From: Flavobacterium sp. LC2016-12
Lineage (GTDB): Bacteria; Bacteroidota; Bacteroidia; Flavobacteriales; Flavobacteriaceae
Assembly: GCF_015351595.1 (NCBI RefSeq)
Contig: NZ_JADKPT010000015.1
Span: 48,480-112,479, forward strand
Length of the DNA stretch: 64,000 nt
Direction: 5' to 3'
Shown here: positions 16,989 to 25,762 of the stretch, in pieces
Layout of the letters: every line of letters begins with the position of its first letter
How positions within the stretch are numbered: the first letter of the stretch is position 1
Notes under the pieces: model-generated
Databases searched by the model: none
What the model saw: the letters and a program-made list of their open reading frames with translations, nothing else
Told to the model about the DNA's origin: nothing
Program-made: the position numbers and the translations under genes

Positions 16989-17723
16989 TTAATCAACCAT
17001 TTTTCCCGACAATAAAAGAACTAGAGCTACAAGTAGCAAGAAACAGGTTAAAAATATAATATGACTAACTAGCGTTAAAAAGAATGCTTTTGTTTTTGAC
17101 ATTTTATTAAAAAATTGAATGTTAGTCCAAAATGTTAAAATGACTCCAATTATATACGTCATTGTTGAAAACTTCTCAATATGATTTTTACTACTTAAAT
17201 ATAATAGCACAGGAAATGTCAAAATTTGCACAAAGAGTCTTTGCGAGGCTTTGAAAGTATTGAGAACAAAAAATTCAAAAAAATTATAACCTTGTTTCCT
17301 GAATACTATAAAAGTTCCAATAGTATAAATTGGTATAGTAGCAATGGTTACCCATGAAAAATGTGCTGCCATCCATTCGTTGTAATCACTCAAATCTATA
17401 CCATCATCACTAGAATTTGCAAATATATTGATTTCGTAATAATGACATAGAAACCCGTATAAAGCCCCAAGAACAGCAACTAATGACAAAGGCTTAAAAT
17501 GTTTCACACGTTTCCCTTCGATAAATTCTCTGATTGAATGTCCTGGCCTGGTAAATAATTGTTTTAAAGAATAGGGAATTCCTTCGTCAAAATGCAATAG
17601 ACCATGTTGGATATCATGCCATAAAAAATGAGCATTAATCTTATGTGTTTCGGCCGTCTGTCCACAGTTGTTACAGTAATGGCCTTTAAAAATCTTATTA
17701 CAGTTTTTGCAGATTATTTCCAT
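16989..17723 (-). CDS. DUF3667 membrane protein with N-terminal zinc-ribbon-like motif
   Basis: The 244-residue protein begins with a Cys-based motif (CKNC at 5-8 and CNNCG at 17-21, one zinc-ribbon knuckle pair). The family stretches FDEGIPYSLKQLFTRPGHSI and IREFIEGKRVKHFKPLSLV follow, then four to five membrane helices. This layout is that of DUF3667 proteins, common in Bacteroidota and without a known function. It lies 12 bp after the DoxX-like gene and is probably cotranscribed with it. Confidence 0.85.
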   Translation of the reverse strand: MEIICKNCNKIFKGHYCNNCGQTAETHKINAHFLWHDIQHGLLHFDEGIPYSLKQLFTRPGHSIREFIEGKRVKHFKPLSLVAVLGALYGFLCHYYEINIFANSSDDGIDLSDYNEWMAAHFSWVTIATIPIYTIGTFIVFRKQGYNFFEFFVLNTFKASQRLFVQILTFPVLLYLSSKNHIEKFSTMTYIIGVILTFWTNIQFFNKMSKTKAFFLTLVSHIIFLTCFLLLVALVLLLSGKMVD

Positions 17724-17735
17724 TCTAAATTTTCT

Positions 17736-18140
17736 TTATAATTTTTCTTTCAAATTATTGAATTGCATTCTTTTAAAACCATTAGGAAACATAATAGCTA
17801 TTAGAACTACAATTAATAAAAAGTTATACTCAACGCCATTTCTTCCTCCACCAACAACAAACCAACCCTCTTCAAAATGGACTAATATGATTCCCATTAA
17901 CAATACAAAAATAGTTACAAAGCCTGCAAACTTAACATATTTATTAAGAAGTAACAGTATTGCCGCAATAACATGTGATAATTTAATTGACCACGCCAGA
18001 AAAACACCAAAAGGAGCAAACCCAATCTGATTCAGGTATAAATTCCCGAAGTCATTAATACCGTTATTAAACATGCCGAAAACGGAGTGCGTGAGAAGAA
18101 TAATGGCAACTGCAATTCTTAATAATAAAGTTCCCTTCAT
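17736..18140 (-). CDS. DoxX-like small membrane protein
   Basis: The 134-residue protein has four predicted membrane helices (about 7-25, 48-70, 75-95 and 105-125) and resembles DoxX/SURF4-like proteins (LLRIAVAIILLTHSVFGMF at the N-terminus). The ATG at 18140 is preferred because the longer frame starts with a GTG and adds a polar tail before the first helix. It lies downstream of the anti-sigma gene behind a weak terminator-like hairpin. Its function is unknown; DoxX relatives act in redox processes. Confidence 0.75.
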   Translation of the reverse strand: MKGTLLLRIAVAIILLTHSVFGMFNNGINDFGNLYLNQIGFAPFGVFLAWSIKLSHVIAAILLLLNKYVKFAGFVTIFVLLMGIILVHFEEGWFVVGGGRNGVEYNFLLIVVLIAIMFPNGFKRMQFNNLKEKL

Positions 18141-18172
18141 GGTTTGTTTTTTGTTAGTGGAATTAAAAATAA

Positions 18173-18209
18173 TAAAAAAACGCACATTAAAGTAATTAAT
18201 ATGCGCTTT
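18173..18209 (-). terminator. Terminator-like hairpin after the anti-sigma gene
   Basis: An imperfect stem (GCGCATATTAA with CGCACATTAA on the other arm) is followed by seven T on the minus strand, about 25 bp after the anti-sigma stop. Confidence 0.5.
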
Positions 18210-18232
18210 GAGTTTTTAAGCAATATTTATTT

Positions 18233-19021
18233 TTACACTTTTCCTAAAGTATATAGTTGTGTCATAGTTGGTGTTAAACTTCCTCCGGCTGGTTCAAGTG
18301 TAATTCCAAAAGCTTCAGCTTCATTGGTACGATCTACAGCAAAGATTTTATTTGAATTTCCTTCAAAATCGCTTAATAAACCAATACTTGTTGGTGTAAG
18401 TACCGGACTTAATTTTAAAGCCCAAACCTGATATACCATTCCTTTTGGAGGTTTTGGTAAACCTGCAGCATCAATATAAGTTGTTTTGGTGTCTTTGTTC
18501 CAGTACACTTTTGCAAATGATGTTGGAGAAACAGTCTGACCACCAAGTGTCACGCCAGTGTTTTTAATATCTCTAACGATATTCAAACTTTTCTGAGTCT
18601 CCTTATTTTGCTGATCTAAGTACGCAAACTCTCTTTCGATCTTAGTTTTCTCACTGCCAACAGTTGCAATTGCATCTTTGGTTTTTGTCAATTCTAAAGT
18701 TTGATAGCCAAGTCCTAATAGTAGTAAAACGGCAGCTGCCCAGCCCACATATTGAGACCATTTTGAAGCGGGTTTCATTTCGACTACTTTTCCGTGTTTC
18801 AATTCTAAACGGGCCTTTATTTTCTCAAAATTTGCTACCGAATGAAAAGGAGAGAAGCTTGATGATAAAGCTACAATAGCTTTTTCTATCGAAATAATTT
18901 CCTGATCCACTTCGGGACTTTTTTTAGCCATTTCGGCTATTTCTAAATTTTCAGTTTCGGTTAATAAACCATAAACGTATAGTTCTAGAATTCCTGAGTC
19001 TATATATTCTTGTGCTTCCAT
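18233..19021 (-). CDS. Anti-sigma factor (RskA-like)
   Basis: The 262-residue protein has a cytoplasmic N-terminal domain (about 1-85, EYIDSGILELYVYGLLTETE, a zinc-less anti-sigma fold), one membrane helix at about 90-108 (AAAVLLLLGLGYQTL), a coiled coil at about 110-150, and an extracytoplasmic anti-sigma-K domain ending VYQVWALKL ... FGITLEPAGGSLTPT. Its ATG shares one base with the sigma factor stop codon (TAATG), so expression is coupled and it very probably sequesters that sigma factor. Confidence 0.9.
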   Translation of the reverse strand: MEAQEYIDSGILELYVYGLLTETENLEIAEMAKKSPEVDQEIISIEKAIVALSSSFSPFHSVANFEKIKARLELKHGKVVEMKPASKWSQYVGWAAAVLLLLGLGYQTLELTKTKDAIATVGSEKTKIEREFAYLDQQNKETQKSLNIVRDIKNTGVTLGGQTVSPTSFAKVYWNKDTKTTYIDAAGLPKPPKGMVYQVWALKLSPVLTPTSIGLLSDFEGNSNKIFAVDRTNEAEAFGITLEPAGGSLTPTMTQLYTLGKV

Positions 19022-19551
19022 TATATCTTTAAATAATTACGTAAATCGTTAATACAGTTTCTGTTTTGCGTTTTGATAGTTCCCAATGGCATTGCCAATT
19101 CTTCTGAAGCTTCTTGTTGGGTATATCCTTTAAAAAATAACAAATCGATAATTTCAATACATTTTGGTTTCAGTTTTTTGACGAATTCCTGAATCCCAAT
19201 GGTATCAATTTTATTAAGTAGTTTGTTACTGTCGTCTAACAGATTTACGAAATTATCTGAGGAAAGGTTTTTTTGGCTATTATTATAATTTTTTGATCTT
19301 AACTTATCTATAGAAGTATTGCGGGCAATATTAAGGATCCATGTATAAAAACGACCTTTACTTTCGTTATACGAATCGATATTTTTCCAGATTTTGACAA
19401 AAACTTCCTGCAAAACATCTTCAGCTTCTTCTCTGTTTTTTATCAAAACGTGAATAACCGAATATAAACTTTTGGAATACATATCATACAAGTGGGTAAA
19501 AGCTCTTTCGTCTTTCTTGTAGATCAAAACTAATAATTCTTCTTGACTCAT
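19021..19551 (-). CDS. ECF-type RNA polymerase sigma factor
   Basis: The 176-residue protein has sigma region 2 (about 15-80, FTHLYDMYSKSLYSVIHVLI and EEAEDVLQEVFVKIWKNI, with the core-binding WILNIARNTSIDKLR) and sigma region 4 (about 120-175, GYTQQEASEELAMPLGTIKT). There is no region 1 or 3, as expected of ECF factors. It is followed by its anti-sigma gene with a 1-bp overlap. Target promoters are unknown; a divergent small peptide gene begins 333 bp away. Confidence 0.93.
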   Translation of the reverse strand: MSQEELLVLIYKKDERAFTHLYDMYSKSLYSVIHVLIKNREEAEDVLQEVFVKIWKNIDSYNESKGRFYTWILNIARNTSIDKLRSKNYNNSQKNLSSDNFVNLLDDSNKLLNKIDTIGIQEFVKKLKPKCIEIIDLLFFKGYTQQEASEELAMPLGTIKTQNRNCINDLRNYLKI

Positions 19552-19884
19552 AGATTTAAGGTTTTTAAGTTTTTAAATAAAGTTTTAATACTTTTTTTCA
19601 TTCCCTGATATAAAGATAATTTATTTTTTTGTTAATTTTTTATTTTTTTTAACAGTCTTAACCCTAGTAAAACAAGGTGTTTAGGAAAAAAATCACTTTT
19701 TTTTTATTTTTTTAAAACCAAAAGCAATCCAATCTCGTATATGCTATTATAACATAGAGAAATAATTTTTGAAAATAGCAAAAGGCCAAAAAACATCTTG
19801 AATAGTAATTGTTTAGACAAAAGTGAAATTTAGTTTTAGCGCAAAAGATTAAAAAATAAAATCTAACAAGTAAAAAATAATACT
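19552..19884. other. Intergenic region between the sigma gene and the small peptide gene
   Basis: This 333-bp stretch is very AT-rich with several T runs (around 19620-19720). I see no open frame with protein-like composition, no perfect TAnnTTTG box on either strand and no strong hairpin. It probably holds divergent promoters, perhaps read by the neighbouring ECF sigma factor. Confidence 0.4.
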
Positions 19885-20055
19885 ATGAAAAATCTGAATA
19901 AAATAAAAATTTTGATTGTAGCACTGACTTCTGTTTTGGCATTGACTGATTTTGAATCCAAAAACACCCGAAAAGGAATTTTCAAGCTTCATCATTCAAC
20001 TTTAAGTAGCACAGTTTGCCAAAGCGATTTTATTCAAATTTCTCACAAAGTATAA
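19885..20055 (+). CDS. Small putative secreted peptide, 56 residues
   Basis: An ATG frame of 56 codons encodes a Lys-rich start and a hydrophobic core (MKNLNKIKILIVALTSVLAL) followed by a short polar tail with one Cys. This is signal-peptide-like, though there is no clear cleavage site. It stands alone between the ECF sigma gene and the glutathione peroxidase gene, and a strong terminator at 20336-20377 would end its transcript. I recognise no family. It could also be the remnant of a longer exported protein, because the frame stops soon after the signal sequence. Confidence 0.4.
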   Translation: MKNLNKIKILIVALTSVLALTDFESKNTRKGIFKLHHSTLSSTVCQSDFIQISHKV

Positions 20056-20458
20056 AAATATAATAGTTGGTGTCCCCGGACTTCCAACCCGAAAATTATT
20101 TGCAAACTGTATTTTCCAAATTAAACGAATTTAAAATTTTCCTTATACACGCCATTAAAAAGATCAGATGGGAAATATGAATTAGGGTTTAAATAATTTT
20201 CACTATAACCGGGAGGCATCAACTATAATTAGAAGATAAAGTAACTATAATATAAGAATTCAGGATAGCACCAATTTTCTTATTTATAAGATTAAAGGAT
20301 AATATTAATTCATGGTTTGATTTGTTTGTATGGGGAGAAGCCTAACGAGTGATTAACGTTAGGCTTCGTTTTTTTATTTAACTTATGTTTAATAAAAATA
20401 AAGCAATCAAACTCTTTCCGTAAAATAGATTTTAACTAATTTTATAAAAAATTAAACG
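20056..20458. other. Long 3' region after the small peptide gene, then leader of the peroxidase gene
   Basis: The stretch holds a small hairpin at about 20068-20090 (GTTGG ... CCAAC with an inner TCC/GGA pair) and a strong terminator at 20336-20377. Only short frames are present (33-34 codons, one on each strand). If transcription starts before 19885, about 280 nt of untranslated RNA follow the peptide, so an RNA function is possible. Confidence 0.4.
20336..20377 (+). terminator. Intrinsic terminator
   Basis: A perfect 12-bp stem closes with GAAGCCTAACG and CGTTAGGCTTC around a 9-nt loop, followed by GTTTTTTT. It ends the plus-strand transcript starting before 19885. Confidence 0.85.
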
Positions 20459-21043
20459 ATGAACAGAATAGCATTTTTAGTTTGTAGTGCAGTCTTTTTA
20501 ATGACGGCACAACTTCAGGCTCAAACAAGTATCAATAAATCTAAAACAGAAAAAGTTATGGGAAAACAAACCATCTATCAATTTAAAGTGGAAGATTTAT
20601 CAGGAAACACTTTTGATTTCGCTTCTTTAAAAGGAAAAAAAATCATGATTGTAAATACCGCTTCAAAATGTGGGTTAACACCACAATACAAAGATCTTGA
20701 AGCTGTTTACAAAGAATATAAAGATAAAGGTTTTGTTATTGTTGGTTTCCCGGCAAATAATTTCGCATCTCAGGAACCGGGAACCAATGAAGAAATTCAA
20801 ACATTTTGTCAACAAAATTACGGTGTAACTTTTCCTATGATGGATAAAGTTTCTGTAAAAGGAGATGATATGTGTGAAGTATATAAGTTCTTAACACAAA
20901 AATCTAAAAATGGTTTACAGGATTCTGAAGTTGAATGGAATTTCCAAAAATACCTTATCAATGAAAAAGGCGAATTGGTTAAAGTAATTAAACCTAAAAC
21001 ATTAGTAACAGAGCCAGAAGTGATTAATTGGATTAAAAGTTAA
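20459..21043 (+). CDS. Exported glutathione peroxidase-family thiol peroxidase
   Basis: The enzyme reduces peroxides. The 194-residue protein has a signal peptide (ending LQAQ, about residue 22), so it works in the periplasm. The peroxidatic residue is C71 (ASKCGLTP), not selenocysteine. C117 (QTFCQQNYGVTFP) matches the resolving Cys of thioredoxin-dependent members, and W160-N161 of the catalytic tetrad are present. The usual Gln of the NQF motif is Asn here (N101 in PANNFASQEPG). It is monocistronic, with a terminator just behind the stop. Confidence 0.92.
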   Translation: MNRIAFLVCSAVFLMTAQLQAQTSINKSKTEKVMGKQTIYQFKVEDLSGNTFDFASLKGKKIMIVNTASKCGLTPQYKDLEAVYKEYKDKGFVIVGFPANNFASQEPGTNEEIQTFCQQNYGVTFPMMDKVSVKGDDMCEVYKFLTQKSKNGLQDSEVEWNFQKYLINEKGELVKVIKPKTLVTEPEVINWIKS

Positions 21044-21062
21044 TTCAAAATAATCTAAACCG

Positions 21063-21109
21063 AAAAATCCACAAATTTGAATGTAAATTCAGGTTTGTGG
21101 ATTTTTTTT
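21063..21109 (+). terminator. Terminator of the peroxidase gene
   Basis: A 13-bp stem (AAAAATCCACAAA and complement) with an inner GAAT/ATTC hairpin is followed by a T run, 20 bp after the peroxidase stop. Confidence 0.85.
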
Positions 21110-21131
21110 ATTTGTGATTGATCAATCAGCT

Positions 21132-22049
21132 TCAGTCATTCAAAACCTTAATAATCCTTTTTTCTATAGCAGGTTCTGAGTCTGAATGTCCACCATCTTC
21201 AATATATAAAATAGAATTATTAAGTTTATCATTTAATAATTCAGCATATTCAACAGGGCAAATTGAATCTTGTTTTCCATGAATGATAGTTATTGGAATA
21301 TGATCGAGAACACTCGTATTATTTAAGATGTAGTTTTCGTCAATAAAACAATTATTACTTAAATAATAAGCTTCCATAATTGCTAAAGATTCAAACGGGA
21401 ATTCTTGAATAATAGCCTCAATTTCCTTCTCGGTAATCCCTTTTTTAAAAATAGATATTTCGTAGAATGCCCATTCATAGCAATAAAAAAATCTATTTTC
21501 CGGAGTTCCATTCAGCATTTGATCTAAATAATATTCCGGTATAGTTAAATTTGAATCTATTGGAACGTTCTTCTTGAATCTACTCCATTCTTTTGGGAAA
21601 TTATTTTCAACTCCACCATTTAAAAAATGCTCAATTGATTTTTTATCTCCAAGAAAAACACCTCTCAATAAAAGACTTTTTACTTTTTCAGCATTTTGAA
21701 TAGCAAACACAAGACTTAGTGTTGTTCCCCATGAACCTCCAAAGACATTAACTTTTTGGATATTTAAATGTTTTAAAAGAACATTGATATCATCAACAAG
21801 ATCTTGAGTTGTATTTTCCTTAATACAACCAAAAGGTTTACTTTTTGAAGACCCTCTTTGGTCAAAAAAGATTACTTTATGTTTCTCAAAATCAAAAAAA
21901 CGCTTGTCTTTTTCTGAAAATCCTACGCCAGGACCTCCATGAACAAATAAAAAAACTTGTCCATTATCAGTACCACAAACTTCATAATAGATTTCATGAA
22001 TTTCGCTAACTTTAAGATAGCCGTTCTCGAACTTATAATTTTTCTTCAA
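21132..22049 (-). CDS. pip: Proline iminopeptidase (S33 alpha/beta hydrolase)
   Basis: The enzyme removes N-terminal proline from peptides. The 305-residue cytoplasmic protein has the oxyanion motif HGGPG at 37-41, the DQRGSSKS motif at 63-70 and the nucleophile elbow GGSWGT with S106. The acid and His come late in the chain (HGKQDSICP and DGGHSDSE). Length is near the family norm of about 310. It stands alone. Other S33 hydrolases with the same folds cannot be fully excluded, but DQRGSGxS plus GGSWG is characteristic. Confidence 0.88.
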   Translation of the reverse strand: MKKNYKFENGYLKVSEIHEIYYEVCGTDNGQVFLFVHGGPGVGFSEKDKRFFDFEKHKVIFFDQRGSSKSKPFGCIKENTTQDLVDDINVLLKHLNIQKVNVFGGSWGTTLSLVFAIQNAEKVKSLLLRGVFLGDKKSIEHFLNGGVENNFPKEWSRFKKNVPIDSNLTIPEYYLDQMLNGTPENRFFYCYEWAFYEISIFKKGITEKEIEAIIQEFPFESLAIMEAYYLSNNCFIDENYILNNTSVLDHIPITIIHGKQDSICPVEYAELLNDKLNNSILYIEDGGHSDSEPAIEKRIIKVLND

Positions 22050-22156
22050 TGTTAGTTATAATTAAATCATTCTTGTTAGGTTTTCCAAAAATGTGAGTCT
22101 ACTTTACGTCCTTTTTTAAATCAGATTTTATACTTGGCGAACTTTGCGGTTAAATT

Positions 22157-22654
22157 CTAATTCAATATCAATTGCATGAAAACTAAATCTAACCAGTGAT
22201 TAAACTTATAACCAACTTCGCGGATCGTTCCTGTGACTACGAAACCAAATTTTTCATGAAAAGCAATACTTCCGGCATTATCAGCATCAATTGCACCAAT
22301 CATTACGTGATAACCCTGTTCTTTTGCTAAACGAATTAATTCAGTTAACAATTTTGATCCAATCCCTTTCCCAATTACATTATCTACGACATAAACAGAA
22401 TGTTCAATCGTATACTGATAACCAATTTTTTCACGAAATTGGCCATAACTTCCAAAACCAACTACTTCGCCATCTAAATCAGCCACAACAATAGGTAGAT
22501 TTTTGGCAGCTTTATCCTCAAACCATTTTGTTTGCACTTCAAGCGTTTGAACATCATAGTTATAATTAGCGGTGGTATGTACAATAGAATGATTTACAAT
22601 GTCAAGAATTTTTCCTAAATCATTTATTGTTGCAGGTCTAAGAGTAAGGCTCAT
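22157..22654 (-). CDS. GNAT N-acetyltransferase (phosphinothricin acetyltransferase-like)
   Basis: The 165-residue protein covers the whole GNAT fold: an N-terminal LRPATINDLGKILDIVNHSI, the acetyl-CoA pyrophosphate loop NVIGKGIGSKLLTELI at about 96-111, and ADNAGSIAFHEKFGFVVTGT. The pattern matches the Pat/MnaT subgroup, which acetylates phosphinothricin-like compounds or methionine derivatives. The true substrate cannot be told. It ends 14 bp after the thioredoxin gene begins its upstream run, so the two minus-strand genes may be cotranscribed. Confidence 0.88.
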   Translation of the reverse strand: MSLTLRPATINDLGKILDIVNHSIVHTTANYNYDVQTLEVQTKWFEDKAAKNLPIVVADLDGEVVGFGSYGQFREKIGYQYTIEHSVYVVDNVIGKGIGSKLLTELIRLAKEQGYHVMIGAIDADNAGSIAFHEKFGFVVTGTIREVGYKFNHWLDLVFMQLILN

Positions 22655-22668
22655 GGTTTTATTGGATA

Positions 22669-23844
22669 TTATTTTGTGTTTAGTTCAGCTAACAAAGTAT
22701 CAACTTCTTTAGTATTCCAGGTCATTTCGGTACATATGACTTTGGCATCATTGGCATATTGCAAAGCTAATTTTTTGTCTTTGATTTTATTGTAAAGTTT
22801 CGCGAGGAGTAAATTTCCATCATAAGAATCATTAAGTTCTAAAGAATGTTTAACCCAGAAAATAGCTTTTTTAAGACTTTCGGTATCTTTAATATGTTTC
22901 AGGTACGTTTGCCCAATATCTTTTAAAAAGCTGGCATCATTCCAAACTAATTTCTGAGTATCTGCAAGCGTTACTTTTTTATAAAACTGCCATTTTTCAG
23001 TTCTTTCAGCCAAAGTCAAGTCAAATTTAAAAACTAAAGAATCTGTTTTCTGTAATCGAATTGATTTTGCTACTTCTCTTTGTTTATAATAGTTTACAGT
23101 ATCTAAATTATCAACTAACGGGCGAAGTAATTCGGTTACAATACTTTCTATTTTCCGATCTACACGATTCTGTGAAGCCACAGCTGCAAATTCCTTTTGA
23201 TGTTTTAAAACGTATTGAAATTCTCTTGAATTGATATCGGTCACCCCATTTGCAATAATTCTCCAATTGGTTTCGCTAAGCAACTGTGCGTCAGATTGCG
23301 TGCTGAGATAAGTATGTGTTGCAGGAGATAAATCGGTTCTGTCTTTTCCTTTTTTCAAAGTATTTAGGTAGGCAAAAAACTTTGTTGAATTACTTGGATC
23401 TGAGAGGAACTCTTTCTCTAAATAAGGTAATTGCATTTTTGAGTTCAAGGCATATTTTACCTCAGTCATGAACTCAGGCGTTTTCATTTCGCCTTTTAAA
23501 GCGTACAAAAGCGTTTCATTGGAATCCAAAAATAAAAAAGTAGGTAACGATTTGGTGTTGTATTTATTTTTTAGGGCTATTCCTTCTTCCTTCTCAATGT
23601 TTTTCCAGATACAAACATAATTTTCTTTTAAAAAGTCCATCACATTCGGGTCGTTAAAAACTTCTTTTTTCATCTGATTACAATGAGGACACCAATCAGC
23701 ATAAAGCATTATAAAAATTGGTTTCTCCTCTGTTTTTGCCATTTCTACAGCTTTTTTATAGGGCGTATCATCAGGCACAAATTGATTCTGTGACTTTACG
23801 GTTTGTATTGAAATACAAAGCAAAAAAAGATAAATGAAACGCAT
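22669..23844 (-). CDS. Exported thioredoxin-fold protein
   Basis: The 391-residue protein begins with a signal peptide (MRFIYLFLLCISIQTVKSQ). A thioredoxin domain follows at about 25-130 with the active site YADWCPHC (C52 and C55) and a later cis-Pro region SLPTFLFLD. The remaining 260 residues are helical, with a TPR-like end (KDKKLALQYANDAKVI). It resembles DUF255/thioredoxin_7 proteins of Bacteroidota and probably acts as a periplasmic thiol oxidoreductase. A TATATTTG box lies 34 bp upstream. Confidence 0.85.
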   Translation of the reverse strand: MRFIYLFLLCISIQTVKSQNQFVPDDTPYKKAVEMAKTEEKPIFIMLYADWCPHCNQMKKEVFNDPNVMDFLKENYVCIWKNIEKEEGIALKNKYNTKSLPTFLFLDSNETLLYALKGEMKTPEFMTEVKYALNSKMQLPYLEKEFLSDPSNSTKFFAYLNTLKKGKDRTDLSPATHTYLSTQSDAQLLSETNWRIIANGVTDINSREFQYVLKHQKEFAAVASQNRVDRKIESIVTELLRPLVDNLDTVNYYKQREVAKSIRLQKTDSLVFKFDLTLAERTEKWQFYKKVTLADTQKLVWNDASFLKDIGQTYLKHIKDTESLKKAIFWVKHSLELNDSYDGNLLLAKLYNKIKDKKLALQYANDAKVICTEMTWNTKEVDTLLAELNTK

Positions 23845-23877
23845 AGGAAGTTTATTTTGATCAAAAAAATGCTTTTA

Positions 23878-23885
23878 CAAATATA
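23878..23885 (-). promoter_or_regulatory. Possible -7 box TATATTTG of the thioredoxin gene
   Basis: Minus-strand TATATTTG lies 33 bp before the ATG at 23844. No TTG is seen at the usual -33 spacing. Confidence 0.35.
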
Positions 23886-23950
23886 TTTCCTTTTTCTAAA
23901 AACAGCCTTAATATCTTCCCAATTTATAAGTAAATCAAATACGAAGTTTG

Positions 23951-23958
23951 TAACTTTG
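23951..23958 (+). promoter_or_regulatory. Possible -7 box TAACTTTG of menD
   Basis: TAACTTTG fits TAnnTTTG and lies 57 bp before the menD ATG. The -33 element is not evident. Confidence 0.4.
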
Positions 23959-24015
23959 TGGTATAAAATGAAATCTTCAAGTTTAGATTTTCTTTAAAAA
24001 TAACACGTCACAAGA

Positions 24016-25677
24016 ATGATTTACCCCAAAATACCGCTTGCTCAAAGCATTATCGAAATTTGTTTAGCAAAAGGAATTACCAATATTATTATTTCTCCGG
24101 GATCACGAAATGCGCCTTTAACGATAGGTTTTGCACAAAATCCTAATTTTACCTGTTATAGTATTGCAGACGAACGTTGTGCAGCTTTTTTTGCACTAGG
24201 TATTGCACAGCAAACTAAAATGCCAACGGCAATTGTTTGTACGTCAGGTTCAGCATTATTAAATTACTATCCGGCTGTGGCCGAAGCATTTTACAGTCAG
24301 ATTCCTTTGATTGTAATTTCTGCAGATCGTCCACAAAGTAAGATAGACATAGGTGATGGGCAAACAATTCGTCAGGAGAATGTTTTTCAGAATCATTCCG
24401 TTTTCAACGCCAATTTAACTGAAGAAGCTTCAGAAGAAAATGATTTAAAAATCAATAAAGCTATCGAAACGGCGATTCTTCAAAAAGGTCCGGTTCATAT
24501 CAATGCACCTTTTGAAGAACCTTTATATGAGACTGTTTCAGCGCTTTCTGTTCAGCCAAAAATCACACATTCAGAAGAAAGTATCGGAACAAAAACGATT
24601 GAAAACGTAGCCGATTTTGTTTCAATTTGGAATTCGGCCAAACGAAAATTAATCATGGTTGGCGTTAACGAGGCAAATGGTATCGATCAGGAAATTATCG
24701 ACAATTTGGCACAAGATCCATCTGTTGTAGTCTTAACAGAAACGACTTCAAATCTGCATCATCCGGATTTTATTAATAGTATTGATACTTTAATTACACC
24801 GTTTGATGATGTTGATTTTAAAGAGCTTAATCCAGATGTTTTAGTGACTTTTGGTGGAATGATCGTATCTAAACGTATAAAAGGATTTTTGCGTAAGCAT
24901 AAACCAAAAGAGCACTGGCATATTGATACTTTACGAGCTTACGATACCTTCAATGCCCTGACACAGCATTTTGTAATGCAACCCAACGATTTCTTTAAAG
25001 ATTTGTTTTCAAAAACGGAACATACGAAAAGTAAATATGCCGAAAAAATTGGTACAATTTATAAATTTCGTAAAATCAGAAGAAATCAATATTTGGAAAA
25101 AATCCCTTTTTCGGATTTTAAGGTTTTTGAGAAAGTCATTGAATCGCTTCCTAAAGATAGTCAGCTTCAGATTAGTAATAGTTCAGCAATTCGATATGCG
25201 CAATTAATTCATATCGATCCTTCAATAGAAGTTTTTTGCAACAGAGGAACAAGTGGTATTGACGGCAGCACATCAACAGCAATTGGTGCATCAGTAGGAA
25301 GTCAAAAACAAAATGTCTTTATAACGGGAGATATTAGTTTCTTATATGACAGCAATGCTTTATGGAATGCTTATATCCCAAAAAACTTCAAAATTATTTT
25401 GATTAATAATGGAGGAGGAGGAATCTTCAGAATTTTACCGGGACATGAAGAAAAACCTGTTTTTAATACTTATTTTGAAACATCCCATCATTTAACTGCG
25501 GAACATCTGGCAAAAATGTATCAGTTTAATTATTTGACTGCTTTTGATACAGAATCATTAGAAACTAAAATTAAAGAATTATACACACAAGATGATACTC
25601 CGGCCATTTTGGAGATTTTCACACCAACTACAGAAAATGATATTGTTTTAAAACAATACTTTAAAGAGTTGAAATAA
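24016..25677 (+). CDS. menD: MenD, SEPHCHC synthase
   Basis: MenD joins 2-oxoglutarate (as a succinyl semialdehyde unit) to isochorismate with thiamine diphosphate, the first committed step of menaquinone synthesis. The 553-residue protein has the N-terminal pyrimidine-binding domain (SPGSRNAPLTIGFAQ, then DERCAAFFALGIA), the central domain, and the C-terminal ThDP-Mg site beginning GDISFLYDSNALWN at about 437 and ending in INNGGGGIF. Its length is normal. It heads the menaquinone region on the plus strand. Confidence 0.96.
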   Translation: MIYPKIPLAQSIIEICLAKGITNIIISPGSRNAPLTIGFAQNPNFTCYSIADERCAAFFALGIAQQTKMPTAIVCTSGSALLNYYPAVAEAFYSQIPLIVISADRPQSKIDIGDGQTIRQENVFQNHSVFNANLTEEASEENDLKINKAIETAILQKGPVHINAPFEEPLYETVSALSVQPKITHSEESIGTKTIENVADFVSIWNSAKRKLIMVGVNEANGIDQEIIDNLAQDPSVVVLTETTSNLHHPDFINSIDTLITPFDDVDFKELNPDVLVTFGGMIVSKRIKGFLRKHKPKEHWHIDTLRAYDTFNALTQHFVMQPNDFFKDLFSKTEHTKSKYAEKIGTIYKFRKIRRNQYLEKIPFSDFKVFEKVIESLPKDSQLQISNSSAIRYAQLIHIDPSIEVFCNRGTSGIDGSTSTAIGASVGSQKQNVFITGDISFLYDSNALWNAYIPKNFKIILINNGGGGIFRILPGHEEKPVFNTYFETSHHLTAEHLAKMYQFNYLTAFDTESLETKIKELYTQDDTPAILEIFTPTTENDIVLKQYFKELK

Positions 25678-25726
25678 TTTGTAAGTTAAATAGTGTTAAA
25701 ATTATTCACGAATGCGTTTTTAATTT

Positions 25727-25734
25727 TACATTTG
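25727..25734 (+). promoter_or_regulatory. Possible -7 box TACATTTG of the DUF2853 gene
   Basis: TACATTTG fits TAnnTTTG and lies 28 bp before the ATG at 25763, the usual distance; the -33 element is weak. Confidence 0.4.
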
Positions 25735-25762
25735 GCTGTATTAATATAACCAATATAAAATT

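Noticed and set aside
20121..20219. Minus-strand frame of 32 codons (starts MPPGYSENYLNPNSYF)
   Set aside because: The composition is protein-like, but it is very short, has no promoter or neighbours on its strand, and opposes a terminator-ended transcript; chance is likely.
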